This document shows positions 1 to 11,922 of a DNA stretch of 64,000 nucleotides, in pieces; position 1 is the first letter of the stretch, and each line of letters starts with the position of its first letter. The notes beneath the pieces are model-generated. The model ran no database searches and was not told the DNA's origin. It saw only the letters and a list, made by a program, of their open reading frames with translations. The DNA is from Adineta vaga (Eukaryota; Rotifera): the NCBI GenBank assembly GCA_021613535.1, contig CP075494.1, forward strand, positions 16,616,001 to 16,680,000, in the 5' to 3' direction. A program made the position numbers and the translations under genes.

Positions 1-974
1 TAATGTTATTTAATCTTTTAATTTATTCAATTCCAACAATCTATGCTTATTTTTATGTTAATCCTTTAAAATATAATAATATTAGTTTTTATAAATTTCG
101 TTCATATTTTAATCATATTAAATCTATAATATATTTCGCTTATTATATTTGATCGTTTTGCATTATCATCCTCGAATGTACGTTAATAATTATTAATCAA
201 CAAACAAGAACAAAAACACATTCAACTTAAACGTGATCAACAATTATTAATTACATTCTTCATATAGTAATGTCATCTGTATCTTTGGAAATTTTATTGA
301 ATTTAAAACAAAAAAAAAGATACTTATCAATTTTTATATTTGTCCTAAACTTCCATCAACAAAAGGTTCAATTCTAATAATATAACTATACTATTATATC
401 TGCTTGTTCTTTTAAATCAACAGTTCAACAACGCGAGTAAATGAATGAAGTGCTGATTTTGTACCAATGAAAGTCCTTCAAGAGAAACATAAGAACCACT
501 GAGTATATAACTTTTTGAACAGTAAATAATGTTGATTTAGCATCGTGAGAGTGTGAGAGACACGGTCTCTCTTTTATTACTTGAAAATTCGTTCTATGTT
601 CTACTACGTTGTTTTTTTTTTCATTTATTGATTTTCTTGTTCTATTGTTAAAAAAGTCATGAGAATAATAATAATGTAAATACATAAAATAAATTAACAT
701 TTATTGATATTCATATTGAAAAGAATAAGACTATTTTTAATTATAAGATAGAGATTCAGTATAATGTACTTATTGTTTCTCATTTACATATTATATTTAA
801 TTGAATAATCATAGATATATGTAAGAACATTAATATAAGTTGCTTTGTTCATTAAAAGATATATCAAAATAAAGAATAATCATAGAAATGATTAAAGTTC
901 ATCGACATCGTTCACATAATCGAACAAGAAAACAAAGAAAAGTAAGAAAAACAATTGAAAATATTTAAATTTAG
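1..974. other. AT-rich intergenic stretch, possible upstream exon
   Basis: Very AT-rich with no convincing long reading frame. An ATG at 888 opens 18 codons (basic, R/K/H-rich) and is followed by a GTAAG donor-like site at 942. This could be a 5' exon of the gene that follows, but its phase does not match the candidate exon at 975-1074, so it is left unassigned. Confidence 0.4.
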
Positions 975-1162
975 TCTAAATAATTCAAAGGGATCTACAC
1001 ATGTTATACATATTCTTTTAAAACCTGTTGATTCTACTTCTCAAATTTCTAATTCCAATAAGACAATACATCAGGTATATCTTCGAAATACTATCCATTG
1101 ATCTAATCTAATATATAAGTTTCAAGTAAAAAATATGATTTCTATTTGAAAACATTTAGAAA

Positions 1163-2741
1163 ATGAAAAATAAATTATCTAATATCAATACGTCGCAGCA
1201 ATTATCGTCGATCTCTCAACATGAGCCAATTACAAAACATACGGTTCCAATCAATTCAAATGAACTGATGGTATCACAAAAAGAAATATCGACCTTTTCG
1301 GTGAGATTTATTAGATCATTTAGATTTATATAAACTCATCTTCTATATATTAATGTAGGAAATCTATAGAGATGTTCATTCTTATTCAACAAAATCAATC
1401 GTATCTATGTTTCCGAAGAAAATAAAACCATTTCATAAACAATTATTCACGTCTAATCGATATGATTATAACATTAAACAGGAAAATATAATTGAAAATA
1501 CTCACAAAATTAAGAAAAAAGAACGACATTATATTTGCCGTAAATTTAGACTGGGATATTCTCTTTGTTGTTGTTGGACAGCTATTTTGACAGCTTTATT
1601 CTTACTTGGTTGTCTTGCAGCTATACTTACTTATTTTCTGACACGACAAAAAGTCATTACAACAACAACGACAACGACGACAACAACATCCGTAACGACA
1701 ACAACTTCAAGTAAAAAATTCTATTTTATATTTATCAAAAAATCTCTGATATTTTAGTACAGTTTCTGAGAAAAGCATATCGTAGAGCTTCTATTAATCA
1801 AAATTTGTCAATTCATTTGAAGATACGATATATGAAATAAATGAAAGATTGTTATATAGAATGTCAGTTAATTAAATCAATATAGTCCAAAGATACTTTT
1901 TGTATGTTTAAGTCTAACTTGCGATAAAAGAAAAAACAAATCTCTTTCATAGTAATGTTAAGAAATTTAAGTTTCACAGAATATGATACAATTTTTAATT
2001 TATTTAGCAACAACATCCACTACTAGTACATCGACTTGTAAGTTTTACATTGAAATTGAATAGAATAATTTTGTGACCTTTTGAATAGCATCAACATCGA
2101 CTAGCAGTACAACTAGCACATGTAAGTTATTTCCATTTTCTTCTTTTTGAAAATATCATTTTTTTTCTTTTCTTATTCGAAGCAACAACTTCAACTAGTA
2201 AGTATTCGTTGTTCTCGATACTTGTATTAATTAATTTGTTTTAGCAACTACCACAGCAGGTCCATGTGCACCTGTTAATATTGGTTCTATGTCCACTCTA
2301 CTTTCAGCTACGTCTGGTGATACATCAGCGTTCAAATGTCAAGTTTATTCATGGACACCAGCTGCATCCGGTACTGTCACTCTTGCATTTCAATTCCGCC
2401 ATGATCCTGGTCTATGGTATCTTGATGATGTTTCAGTTTTTGATGGAACAAATGAAAAAATTGTTAATGGAGATTTTGAAACAGGTTCATTATCACCTCA
2501 ATGGACAAAATCAGCACCGAATGGATCATGCACATGTTGTATAACTGCTAGAGTTGATAATATTACTGGAGGTGTAGTGCCTAAAAGTGGTTCTCAATAT
2601 GTCATCGATGGTAGTAATAACTGTATTAGTCAAATCAGTCAATCATTTACAGTTACTCTTGGTCAAGTTTATACTATTAGTTTTTGGTTACGAGATGGAG
2701 GAGGAATTGGTCAAAAAGTCTTCATTGCTACTATTTCATGA
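1163..2741 (+). CDS. Type II membrane protein, Thr/Ser stalk, galactose-binding-like ectodomain (spliced)
   Basis: A six-exon model can be read: 1163-1300, 1359-1710, 2008-2037, 2089-2121, 2183-2197 and 2245-2741. Introns have GT..AG ends and the reading frame runs through all of them; the first intron (58 bp) is phase 0 and the other four are phase 1. An earlier exon at 975-1074 also joins in frame and may belong, so the true start may lie upstream. The protein has a basic cytoplasmic N-terminus, a Cys-rich hydrophobic TM segment (around 1555-1640), a long Thr/Ser stalk built partly from mini-exons of 30, 33 and 15 bp, and an extracellular domain of about 160 residues with WYLDDVSV and NGDFETG, typical of galactose-binding-like (CBM-type) beta-sandwich folds. 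The role is unknown; surface glycan binding is an inference. Its architecture matches the genes at 47015, 49257 and 62582. Confidence 0.75.
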
Positions 2742-2970
2742 TTTTGATTCTTGACTAGTTTCTTTTAAAATCAACTTTTCTCATAAAAGTATTCGAATAG
2801 TTATTATGTCTTTTTACATATTGATAAGAACAATTTATTACATGTAGGTTTTCTTCGAAAACTGTCAAAACGACTTTTTTATGACAATATACTCTTATCT
2901 CTGAATGTATGTCTGTATAAATACGTTTTACTACAATGAAAAAACGATATATTTTCTCAAGTAGAAAGAG

Positions 2971-4224
2971 ATGACTTGCGATTCATGTTTTTATCGTTCA
3001 CTCTTTTATTTTCATGCTATTATCGCTGTATTTGAGTGTATAGCAACTATGACACTCTTTATACTCGTTGCTGGTTCTATACCTGAATTATTTTTCAAAA
3101 ATGATCATCCTAATAATGAAAGTTGGGAATTAATTAGTGTTGAAACTCGACTTATTATTGTAATTCTGTTCTTTGTTGGTGCAATTCGATCAGTAATCGT
3201 ATGCGTTTTTCTTTTCATCTTATTATTTGTGTTCTGTTCGTTTCCTTGTCTTCTTTGCTTTAAATTTTGTCATCAACCGTTATTTCAATTACTTAAAGCT
3301 AAAGCAACACATCGATTATTCTCATTCAATTGTAATTGTCCATGTTATCGTGCACGTCCTAAGCAACGCTTTCAACTACAACTTGTATTTCTCGTCCTAG
3401 TTTCTCTTGTTCGTATCGCAACTATTATATTCTGTGTGGTCATACCACATCATATAACAACGAAAAGTCTTGCTGTAGTTATTGGTATTTCCTTCTTTTT
3501 TCTTTTCATCAATTCTCTCTTTGATTATTATCACTATCGTGTATGGTGGCACTATAAACCCAAATTTGTTCGACTTAAACAACCGATCATATTGCCAAAG
3601 AGAACCTTGTCGACTAAGCATAAACGATATTTACCTTATCCATTATTAGGTAATATGCGTACAGGTAAATCTGGGGACAAACTGTGTACAAAAGAACCGT
3701 GTACCAATCGCGAACTTGAACATATTTTAATATTTCATCTAGATGATTATCAACCTCAGCCGCGTTGGTCAGAACTAAAACGACTAGATCCTTCAGCTGA
3801 CACGTACATTGGTTTTCATCGTACAAGTGCTCATGCTGCTGCTGCTATTGCACACAGCGATTTTCGTCGTTCGGTTACACCACCACAGATGCTTGGCTTT
3901 GGAATCTATTTTGCACGTTCAATCGAAAAAACTGTTGGAAAAGCACGTTTCGAAGGTGCAATTATAGCTGCTGAAATTCGTATGGGTAATGTAAAGGAAG
4001 TCGTTTTTAATGAACTAAATACTGTGCGAAATACTGATAATTGGCATCCTGAATTTGATACAGTCTATTATAATCATAAGAACGATCAGCGAGATGAATT
4101 TTGTATTTACGATGAAAAACAGATTCGTAAATGGATTATTGTAATTGATCATATACACGATGAGAAATTTTCAGACTATGGTATGGACTCAGAATTTGAT
4201 GATACAAAATGTTATTGTATCTAA
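2971..4224 (+). CDS. Multi-TM protein with PARP-like ADP-ribosyltransferase domain
   Basis: A single exon of 417 residues. The first ~200 residues hold about four hydrophobic membrane segments with Cys-rich loops. The C-terminal half (residues about 280-400) resembles the catalytic fold of the PARP/ART superfamily: YIGFHRTS carries the first-position His, GFGIYFARS the second-position Tyr in the usual G-x-Y-F-A context, and RDEFCIYDEKQI sits where the acidic residue and final strand lie. Family knowledge says such domains transfer ADP-ribose from NAD to proteins or nucleic acids; here the domain would be held at a membrane. The exact ART subfamily cannot be fixed by eye and activity is not proven. 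The start ATG at 2971 is the first in frame and precedes the first TM helix. Confidence 0.7.
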   Translation: MTCDSCFYRSLFYFHAIIAVFECIATMTLFILVAGSIPELFFKNDHPNNESWELISVETRLIIVILFFVGAIRSVIVCVFLFILLFVFCSFPCLLCFKFCHQPLFQLLKAKATHRLFSFNCNCPCYRARPKQRFQLQLVFLVLVSLVRIATIIFCVVIPHHITTKSLAVVIGISFFFLFINSLFDYYHYRVWWHYKPKFVRLKQPIILPKRTLSTKHKRYLPYPLLGNMRTGKSGDKLCTKEPCTNRELEHILIFHLDDYQPQPRWSELKRLDPSADTYIGFHRTSAHAAAAIAHSDFRRSVTPPQMLGFGIYFARSIEKTVGKARFEGAIIAAEIRMGNVKEVVFNELNTVRNTDNWHPEFDTVYYNHKNDQRDEFCIYDEKQIRKWIIVIDHIHDEKFSDYGMDSEFDDTKCYCI

Positions 4225-4344
4225 ATTAGAATTTCTTATTATGATAGACAAAACAATAAAGAATAGATTTGTTTTCTTCAAAGATTTCAAATGACAAAAA
4301 AAAAGTAAATCATTGAATTTTCCATTTCAAAACAATATAACTGC

Positions 4345-6162
4345 CTATACATATTTAATGATATAATTCGAAAGTAAATGTTCAGAATGAATCAAATTTT
4401 GTAGTTTGTTAACTGTTTCATCATTGATATCAATAATATTAAGATGTAATGAATGAAGATGAACAATATTTAGATTATTTTCGATGAAAATAAAACGTAT
4501 GAATTCCTCAAGATCGTCATTAATAACACCACGTACTTCATATTCTTCCATTCGAGGACAAAGATTAATAAGAAATTGTATTTGTTTAAAGTCTATTTCT
4601 TGTGAAACTTTTTTAATATTATTATTAATTGATAATAATCGAAGATTTTCTTCATCTTTTGTAGATAATTGATTCATATCTATTTTGATTGAAGAAAACC
4701 ATGTCAATGAATTAAGATGAGGTAAATGACTTAGAAGTTCAACAAAATCGTTAATCGATATATTAGGCCAAATAAGATGTAAACTTCGTATTTGTATCAA
4801 ATTTAAAACAGGACATAATTTGTTAACTATGGATCCAAACCATTTAACAGTTCCACTATTCGTAATTGATAATTTAATAGGAGAAGAAATCGATATAGAT
4901 AAATTATCATTAATATATCGATTGATATTGATTCCACGATAATTATTATTTTCATTGGAATACGTTAGAATTTTCATATTTTTATTATTACATTGTTTTT
5001 CAAAATATTTATTTGAACTAATTTGATAAAAGATTTTCTCATATTCAATTCCAATAGTAATATTCCAATTACGTTCGAACCAAAATGATGAATTAAATTG
5101 ATGAATAAATGTATCTGAATCAAAATCTTGAAGATTATTATTAATATTCATCGGATAATATATATTACATTTATTTAAATGAGGCATATGTTTTAAGATT
5201 AATTCTTTCCATTGATTGGGATAATTATGATCATATGAACTCCAAATTTCTAATGATTTTAATTGAAAACCAATTTTTTTAATAATATATTCTAAATTAT
5301 TAAATTCAACAGAACAAATAGCAAAATCAACATACGTCAAATAAGGTAAATTTATTGATATTTCATTGTTCAATTTATCTGATCTTGATTCGAATAGATG
5401 TAAACAAGTTAAACGTTTTAATTGTGTTGTATAATGAAGAATAGAAATAAGTCCATTAATAGTACAATAATGATCAATAATTAATGTTTCGATTTTACTA
5501 AATCTTTCGTTAATAAAAGAAGATTTCAAAGTATTTAATCTATCATATCCATCAGATGATAAAAACATATATTTTAAAGAAGATAATTGTAAAATTATTG
5601 AATATATTTGTTCAAGATTAATATCATCATGATCAGTAAGTTCAATGGATAATTTCAAGAGACAAGATAATGATTGGAAAGTAGGAAGAATTGAAAGAAA
5701 TTTAGATGGTTTAACTCTACAAAGTTCAATTGATTCAAGACGATTGAATGATGAATCAAGAATATTAAATTGAAAAAAAGTTTTTATTATTTTCGAATTT
5801 TGTAAATGTAATGAAATAATTCGATGTTTATTAGGAATTATAATTTGATTTTGAAAATAATTAAAATCTATTTGTGATATATTATCATGAAATAAAATTC
5901 GAAGAGAAAGTAATGAAGAATTAATAAGTTGTTGAAAACGAATATTTAAATTTGAAAATGATTTATATATTGTATAACCATCAAGATAATCAAATATTTC
6001 ATAATAAATTTCATTGGATAAATTTTCAAATAATGTTTTCTTATTTGTTTCTAAAAAAAGTTTTTCAAATAATTTAATCGATTTAAATTATAATTTACTT
6101 TGAAATTTCTTTCTTTTTGAATCGAAAGTTTCATTTAAATTTGATTCTCGTTTGTTAGTCAT
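4345..6162 (-). CDS. F-box protein with leucine-rich C-terminal region (two exons)
   Basis: Read on the minus strand, exon 1 runs 6162-6099 from an ATG and exon 2 runs 6050-4345. The 48-bp intron (6098-6051) has GTAAAT..TTTTTTTAG ends and removes an in-frame TAA. The spliced protein is about 589 residues. After a basic N-terminus comes an F-box-like segment (FENLSNEIYYEIFDYLDG), then a long Leu/Ile-rich region with irregular LRR-like spacing. F-box proteins recruit substrates to SCF ubiquitin ligases; the C-terminal region would be the substrate reader. Large F-box families of this form are common in bdelloids (recall). If the intron is not real, exon 2 would lack an ATG start, so the spliced model is preferred. 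Confidence 0.75.
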
Positions 6163-6410
6163 AGGAAAATTTTATTTTATAAATCTTAACTAATGCAAAA
6201 ATAAAATAATCATTCTTTTCTTCCAAAGAAATCTTCACTTCATGAATCATTTAATAAAAGGAGAAAAAACGATAGATGTCATCAGACCACTGAAAGAATA
6301 ATATAGTATGAGTAGAAACAGAGATCGATACATGACAAGTTATCGATTGACATGTTATTTAAATAAAATAGTAGAGAATGATGAACATCAATTTATTTTT
6401 CGGGAACCCA

Positions 6411-6872
6411 GAATTTCGGTTCAATTCTTAATTAAATTAGATTTAATTAATTATCAATTATAGTAACTTCATAGTGCTGAGCAACATGAATTTCAAAATT
6501 CATAGTGCCGAGCAGTATGAATATCAAGAGAATCATTTTGCTAAGCAGTATGATACAAAGCTTAATAAAACGAATACATTTTTATCACACAAACGTATTG
6601 TTCGTTGCGCGTTTTGTTTTCCTGAATAAAACATATGTACATATGGTTTAATTGTTCGATAGAGAAATTGCTTTGTGGAATTAATTAAATATATGTCAAT
6701 TTTAGCATAGATGATTATCTATATCTTTCTACGATATTGTTGAAACCTAGTATCTGAAAAGGAAGGTATGCTCGCCACTATGAATTTTGAAATTCATGTT
6801 GCTCAGCACTATGAAGTTACTAATTGATAATTAATTAAATCTAATTTAATTAAGAATTGGACCGAAATTCCG
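6411..6872. mobile_element. MITE-like inverted-repeat element
   Basis: Two arms of about 100 bp, 6411-6512 and 6771-6872, are near-perfect reverse complements (both contain GTGCTGAGCAACATGAATTT or its complement). They enclose about 260 bp without a coding frame. Downstream, the motif GGACCGAAAT recurs at several points up to about 6960, so the true outer end may extend there. No transposase is present, so the element would be non-autonomous. Target duplications were not identified. Confidence 0.7.
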
Positions 6873-7050
6873 TTGATTTTTCGTCCCTGGACCGAAATGT
6901 CACCGGAATTTCGGACTGGGCCAAAAGTTTGGGACGAAAAATTTCTGGACCGAAATTCATGTAACCCTATTTTTCAATCTAACTTAGTTGTTTGTATTTA
7001 TACTGATGTCTCCATTTGTATTACTTAATTCTGGTATAATAGATATCAAT

Positions 7051-7118
7051 CTTGAGAATGGGTGTGGAGGAACAATAAAAGAGTGACCTTATCCTCCACA
7101 CCCACACCCACCCACACT
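7051..7118. repeat. Telomere-like hairpin element, copy 1
   Basis: A G-rich left arm (CTTGAGAATGGGTGTGGAGG) faces a C-rich right arm (TCCTCCACACCCACACCCAC) across about 25 bases. The arms can pair into a hairpin, and the G-rich strand has repeated GGG/GTG tracts. The same plan recurs at 21245, 23811, 50194, 52111, 56661 and 57636. Confidence 0.7.
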
Positions 7119-7493
7119 GCTTTCACGAAACCCACGGAAAGTGCTGGAATCCATTGATTCCGGGTTGGCTTGTCCAACCTGAGAAAACGATGAATATCCA
7201 CAGAAAAGCATACATCACATTAAGAAACACAAACAATATCTTATCAAGAATGAACTCTTAGTGCGACGTTTAAATCCTACAGTTCCGTACATCCGGCAAT
7301 GCGAACTTCGACGATCAATAGTGAAAATATATCGTAATCTACTCCACAGCAAATGGTGTTTATTTCGAAAAAGATAAGACAATGCACACGATTGATGGAA
7401 CATATTCACGATCGAATACGTCTCGTCGAGTACAGAAACACGGATTTCTCAAAAACTGGTTCCACAATGTTCAACATGTCAAAATTGGATTTA

Positions 7494-8573
7494 TTATAAT
7501 TTTATGACATAAATATAAATCCAAACAGCTTGTAAAAGAATACTAATTTGATTAGAAGATATAGCATGATTTTTCAGTGTACTAATTGTTCTCATTCTAC
7601 CAGTGAAATGAGTCACGTTCTTGTGGGATGTTAATAAGACGCTTGAGGTCGTGCTCATAGTAACAAATGTTTTTGAATCAACTGTTTTCATCGGTGACGA
7701 AAATTTGACGGTAGTAGTAGTTTCACTCTGATTAAATAAAGATCGTTGAAAGTGTGTTGGAACATCATAATATGTCTTTATTGCTTCTTCAATCCAATCA
7801 ATACTGATCAATGGGTTACATGAATCAAAGTCGCATGAATAACTAAATTTTTTTAACAGTTTTTCATCTGATAGCGTTATTTGAAAGGCTATTTGTATTT
7901 TAGGGTCAGAAAAACCAGAGTATTTCTTGCCACATGCACAAAAATAACTTTCATCAAAAGTAAATTTAGCGGAACAAATCGAAGCTTTACAAGGCATTGT
8001 TTCTTCGTCTTCAACATGAGTATAACAGCCTATATGATCATCTCTCCAATCACCATAATCATCCGACTGAAACCGACTGCTTCGTTTGTTACGTTGAACT
8101 TCACGAAATAACCAGTAGCTCAATTTTCCTTGTAGCTGCGTCGGATTCATCTTAGGAAAAAATAACCAATCGAAGCGTCTAGATAGAATAAAAATTTCAA
8201 AGAAATGAGCAGTGCACAAATCTGTTGTGCAAAACATCTCAAACTTTGAAAGAACAAATTGATCGCCATTGCGTGGAACTGTCGTCGTTAAGAGTAAACG
8301 AGTTTTTTCATCGTCTTTCTTTTTACTAACCATGTCAAATTGAACAAAGACTGTATGACGTACATAATTAATTTCCATCATTAAATAACATGTTCGAATC
8401 GTATGGTTTTGTCTTATTGGTAAAGTTATAAAATATTTTTCTAATTCATCTCGTGGAGCGAACGAATCAAACTTTGTTTCAAATGATTGATACCGACTAA
8501 ACGTACAATTCAATGAAAGAATCATGCAGTGTTGATGAAATATAAGAATAATGATGCTGACAAAAAACAGCAT
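7494..8573 (-). CDS. Secreted/membrane-anchored Cys-rich protein, paralogue A
   Basis: A single exon of 359 residues. It starts with a hydrophobic signal peptide and ends with a hydrophobic stretch (around residues 343-357) that could be a TM or GPI-anchor signal. Cysteines are spread in pairs (CYTHVEDEETMPCKASIC, CDFDSCNP), followed by a Ser/Thr-rich juxtamembrane region. I recognise no named family. Spacing of the CxxxxxxxxCxxxxC block and the later C-x4-C is shared with the two downstream genes, so these three form a local family. An extracellular role is inferred from the signal and disulfide-like cysteines only. Confidence 0.7.
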   Translation of the reverse strand: MLFFVSIIILIFHQHCMILSLNCTFSRYQSFETKFDSFAPRDELEKYFITLPIRQNHTIRTCYLMMEINYVRHTVFVQFDMVSKKKDDEKTRLLLTTTVPRNGDQFVLSKFEMFCTTDLCTAHFFEIFILSRRFDWLFFPKMNPTQLQGKLSYWLFREVQRNKRSSRFQSDDYGDWRDDHIGCYTHVEDEETMPCKASICSAKFTFDESYFCACGKKYSGFSDPKIQIAFQITLSDEKLLKKFSYSCDFDSCNPLISIDWIEEAIKTYYDVPTHFQRSLFNQSETTTTVKFSSPMKTVDSKTFVTMSTTSSVLLTSHKNVTHFTGRMRTISTLKNHAISSNQISILLQAVWIYIYVIKL

Positions 8574-8945
8574 GATTTTTTCTCTTCTGATAAAGAAAGT
8601 GAAAAGTAATGTTCTAGTAAATGAAGTTTATATACAACAAATAGATGCAAATAAGATTTTATTACGTATAGCAAGCTGTTGTCAGGAAGTATTTTATGAA
8701 AAGTTAATTTATAGAATTATGATGGATAGGATATAAGAGACGTATATGATTATTTTTTACAGAACAATGAATTAAAATAAATAAGATAATAAAATCAGCT
8801 CATGAAAAAATCACATTTTAAGTCTTGATTTTAATTCTCAAATCGGATAATTTATTTGAAAAGCAAAATGAAAACGAGTTAACTGAATGTTACAATTGCG
8901 ATTATATGCATAGTTTTTCTAAAAAAAAAAGGAACCAACTATTTG

Positions 8946-10323
8946 CTACAATAAAGCCATATCATTGTCTTTTGATTTGGTTCTTGTCGAGAAAAGAGAG
9001 TGATAAATAATAAGTAACCCAGATATGAACATGATGACAATCCGATCCACTGAATGATATTGAGAAGCGTTATTTTGAAACTTGGTAGTATCATAAGAAG
9101 AAGAGAATGTTGTAATTTCAAACATTTTGTAACTCGTATTGTTAAATTCTAGTGATGTTTGAAATGTAACTTTTTCGAAATTCATTATTACTGATGTTTG
9201 ACTTGAAGATGTTATTGTTTTCATTGTCTGACATGTTCGATTGCCTTTCAGACGATTGCGTAGGCAAGATATATCATAATTTGTATTAACGAGAGATACA
9301 ATTTGCAAGAGAATATCTTCTTTATTGCATTCATGATATTCACAACGAAATGCAATTGATCGGGCTTCATCAAATGTGATCGAATTCACTTTGTGATATA
9401 TCAATACTACAGGAGGGTAATTTTTCACATCGTTACACGATTGTGTAAATTGGACTGTTTGATTGTGCTGTGATGCTATACATTTTTTGCTTGGACAATT
9501 TACGGTTGACTTTGAATCGATAAAACAACTTCCTAAACGTGATAATACAAGAAAAAAAGTATTGTAAAACTCGTCGTTTACAATGTAGAGAACCTTATAG
9601 TTTCTATATTGTAATCACGAATACGACGACTAACTGAGAGCGTATTGGTTATTTCATAGTTCTTGTTGATCAGATCGCTATCGAATGTTTTGTTCGCATC
9701 AGACTCATTCAAATTCTTCGGAAAGGAAAACATATTTACCATTCATAAAGATAGAGATGCATCATAGGGAGAATTACATTTGACTCATGATTATTTTCAA
9801 TTAGATTTCGAAATCAGAAACTCAAAGTCATATTACATTGTATAGTCTAATTATTCATTTTCTACTTACCCGATTGATTATTGCCAATTATAATCGGACC
9901 TATTGCTCGATGAAAATCATTATAAGTTGCATTGAACAGCCATTCCATATGGTCGAGTATAAGACGTTTTTCACATCCGTCATAATTGCTACAAGTCAAT
10001 TCGAGCTCATGGACTAGTGAAATTTTCTTGTCTTTTTCATATGTAAATGATGATTGAAATAAATAATCATTATCAGTAGGAGTATTTGCTTTTTTTGCTG
10101 GAAATAATTCTATTTTAAAACTTTGTTGTTCGTAGTTAACATTCATTAATGCAGCACATATTTTATCAGTATCAATCTTTATCAACGTGAATGCATTTAG
10201 TGTTTTCTCGAGACTTGTAGGATCGTATTGTTCTAAGTTGAACTCTTGATCTTGTGGAGAAATACATTTAAGACTCTCAGTTCTTTGAAAGAAGATGATC
10301 AATAGGATAATAAAGCGTTCCAT
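8946..10323 (-). CDS. Secreted/membrane-anchored Cys-rich protein, paralogue B (two exons)
   Basis: Exon 1 is 10323-9870, with an ATG and a short signal peptide; exon 2 is 9532-8946. A phase-1 intron (9869-9533, GTAAGT..GTTTAG) joins them and the frame continues, giving about 346 residues. Exon 2 contains the Cys block (CFIDSKSTVNCPSKKC) aligned with paralogue A, a second block (CEYHECN), a Ser/Thr-rich stretch and a C-terminal hydrophobic segment followed by a short basic tail. The intron is long for this window (337 bp) and an unrecognised internal exon is possible. Function unknown. Confidence 0.65.
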
Positions 10324-10640
10324 AGACCTTCACTCTTCAGAAAGATTCAAAATAAAGTATTTGGATCCATTTGATCATAGACAGAAGAAGAAAACAAATC
10401 TAATCAATCATTGAATTTTTAATTATTTAATGAAAAAATTCAACGTCATCGATCTAAAAGCACGTTGACAAAATCACAGAGAAAGAATAAATACGGATTT
10501 ATTTGTCATGATTTTTTTTCTTTTCTATTTGACATTGATAACATTATATTTATTAGGAAATAAATAAAAGTACACATACATTTCCTTTGAGATAAAATAT
10601 CTATTGAAATATATATAGGATTATTATAGAATTGAACAAT

Positions 10641-11714
10641 ATGATTATGAATAAATTCTTTAATTTTCAAATGAAATTTTTTATTCTTTTATTATATATC
10701 GAACATGTTATTACTATTTATTGTCTTAAGAGTAATTCAGTTATTAAAATTTCATTATTAAATTTATATTCTTTTTCTGATAGTCTACATATTACTATGA
10801 TTAATACAACAGATATAATACAATTGAATGAAGGTTATAAATGTACTGTTTCATTAAAACTTATTTCATCACCTATTGAAGAAATGATAATTACATTTTC
10901 TTTTGTTTCATATTCAATTTCTGAAACTAATGATTATCAAGAAATAATTGCAATTAATTCTTATGATTTTACTAACTGGAATTCATTCGTTATTCAAACA
11001 GAATTTGTACATTATTGTAAAAGTTCAAAGACATTATGTAATCGTCTATTTTTTAATTATATTATCGATAAAAAGTTCTTTATGAATATATTTCAATTTA
11101 ATTTTAGTGAAATATTTCTCGAACGATTTCGACAATTTATTCGTTTATATCCTGATAATGAAGAATTATCCTCTCCATTAACTTGTTCGCGCAGTCGAAC
11201 TACAGAAAAATGTATTGGCGGTGTATGTCAAACTGCTTTTTATTTAGATAGAATAAGTACAGATTTTAACACGATGTCAACTGGATTGGAAGTCATCTAA
11301 TGAATATCGATGGGAAAACGGAAAACTTCGATTAGAAGTTCGAGCTCAATTGAGATCATCTTCGTCGCAACCAATAAGTAAATCATTTTATCTCATTTAT
11401 AAAAAAAAAACAATTTTTTGAAAGTTTAGTAAACTTTATTCGTATTTGTATTTTTAGTGCAAAGATTTACAAAATTTTTGACTATCTCTTATCAATGCAA
11501 TCGAAGTAACTGTGATGATCGATTAAATCAACTTTTTCTTCGAAATATTATTGCTTCTGAACATCCATTCAACACACTTTTTTGGCCTAATGACTATATT
11601 TTCGACAGTAGTGATAAAACTTCATCCGCAATACAAATATTCGCTCGATTCACTCTGAAAACATGGCAATTAATTATACTAAATTTATTGTATTCGAATA
11701 GTTATCAATATTGA
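10641..11714 (+). CDS. Secreted Cys-rich protein, paralogue C (one-base frameshift)
   Basis: ATG at 10641, signal peptide, then a domain like paralogues A and B. The frame stays open to about 11300, but homology shows that near 11264-11267 the coding frame shifts: removing one T from TTTT restores a continuous frame through RCQLDWKSSNEYRWENGK. Exon 1 then ends at about 11391 (GTAAAT donor) and exon 2 starts at 11458, in phase 1, carrying the second Cys block (CNRSNCDD) and a hydrophobic C-terminus. It is oriented divergently from paralogues A and B. It is either a young pseudogene or an intact gene with a homopolymer error. Confidence 0.6.
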
Positions 11715-11922
11715 TTTGCATAGGAAAAAAAAGGGAAAGAAATTTTGTTTGACAACGATAATCATGACTTTTTCTACTGTAAATGATTAATAATAAGGTG
11801 AGATTTTGATTGATCTATGGAGAAAGTAGAAGCAAAGAGAATAAATTTTAATAAAATAGATTTATTATATAAAATATTTTCTTTTCAGATCATTATTATA
11901 AAAGATTATTAAAATATAAGAG

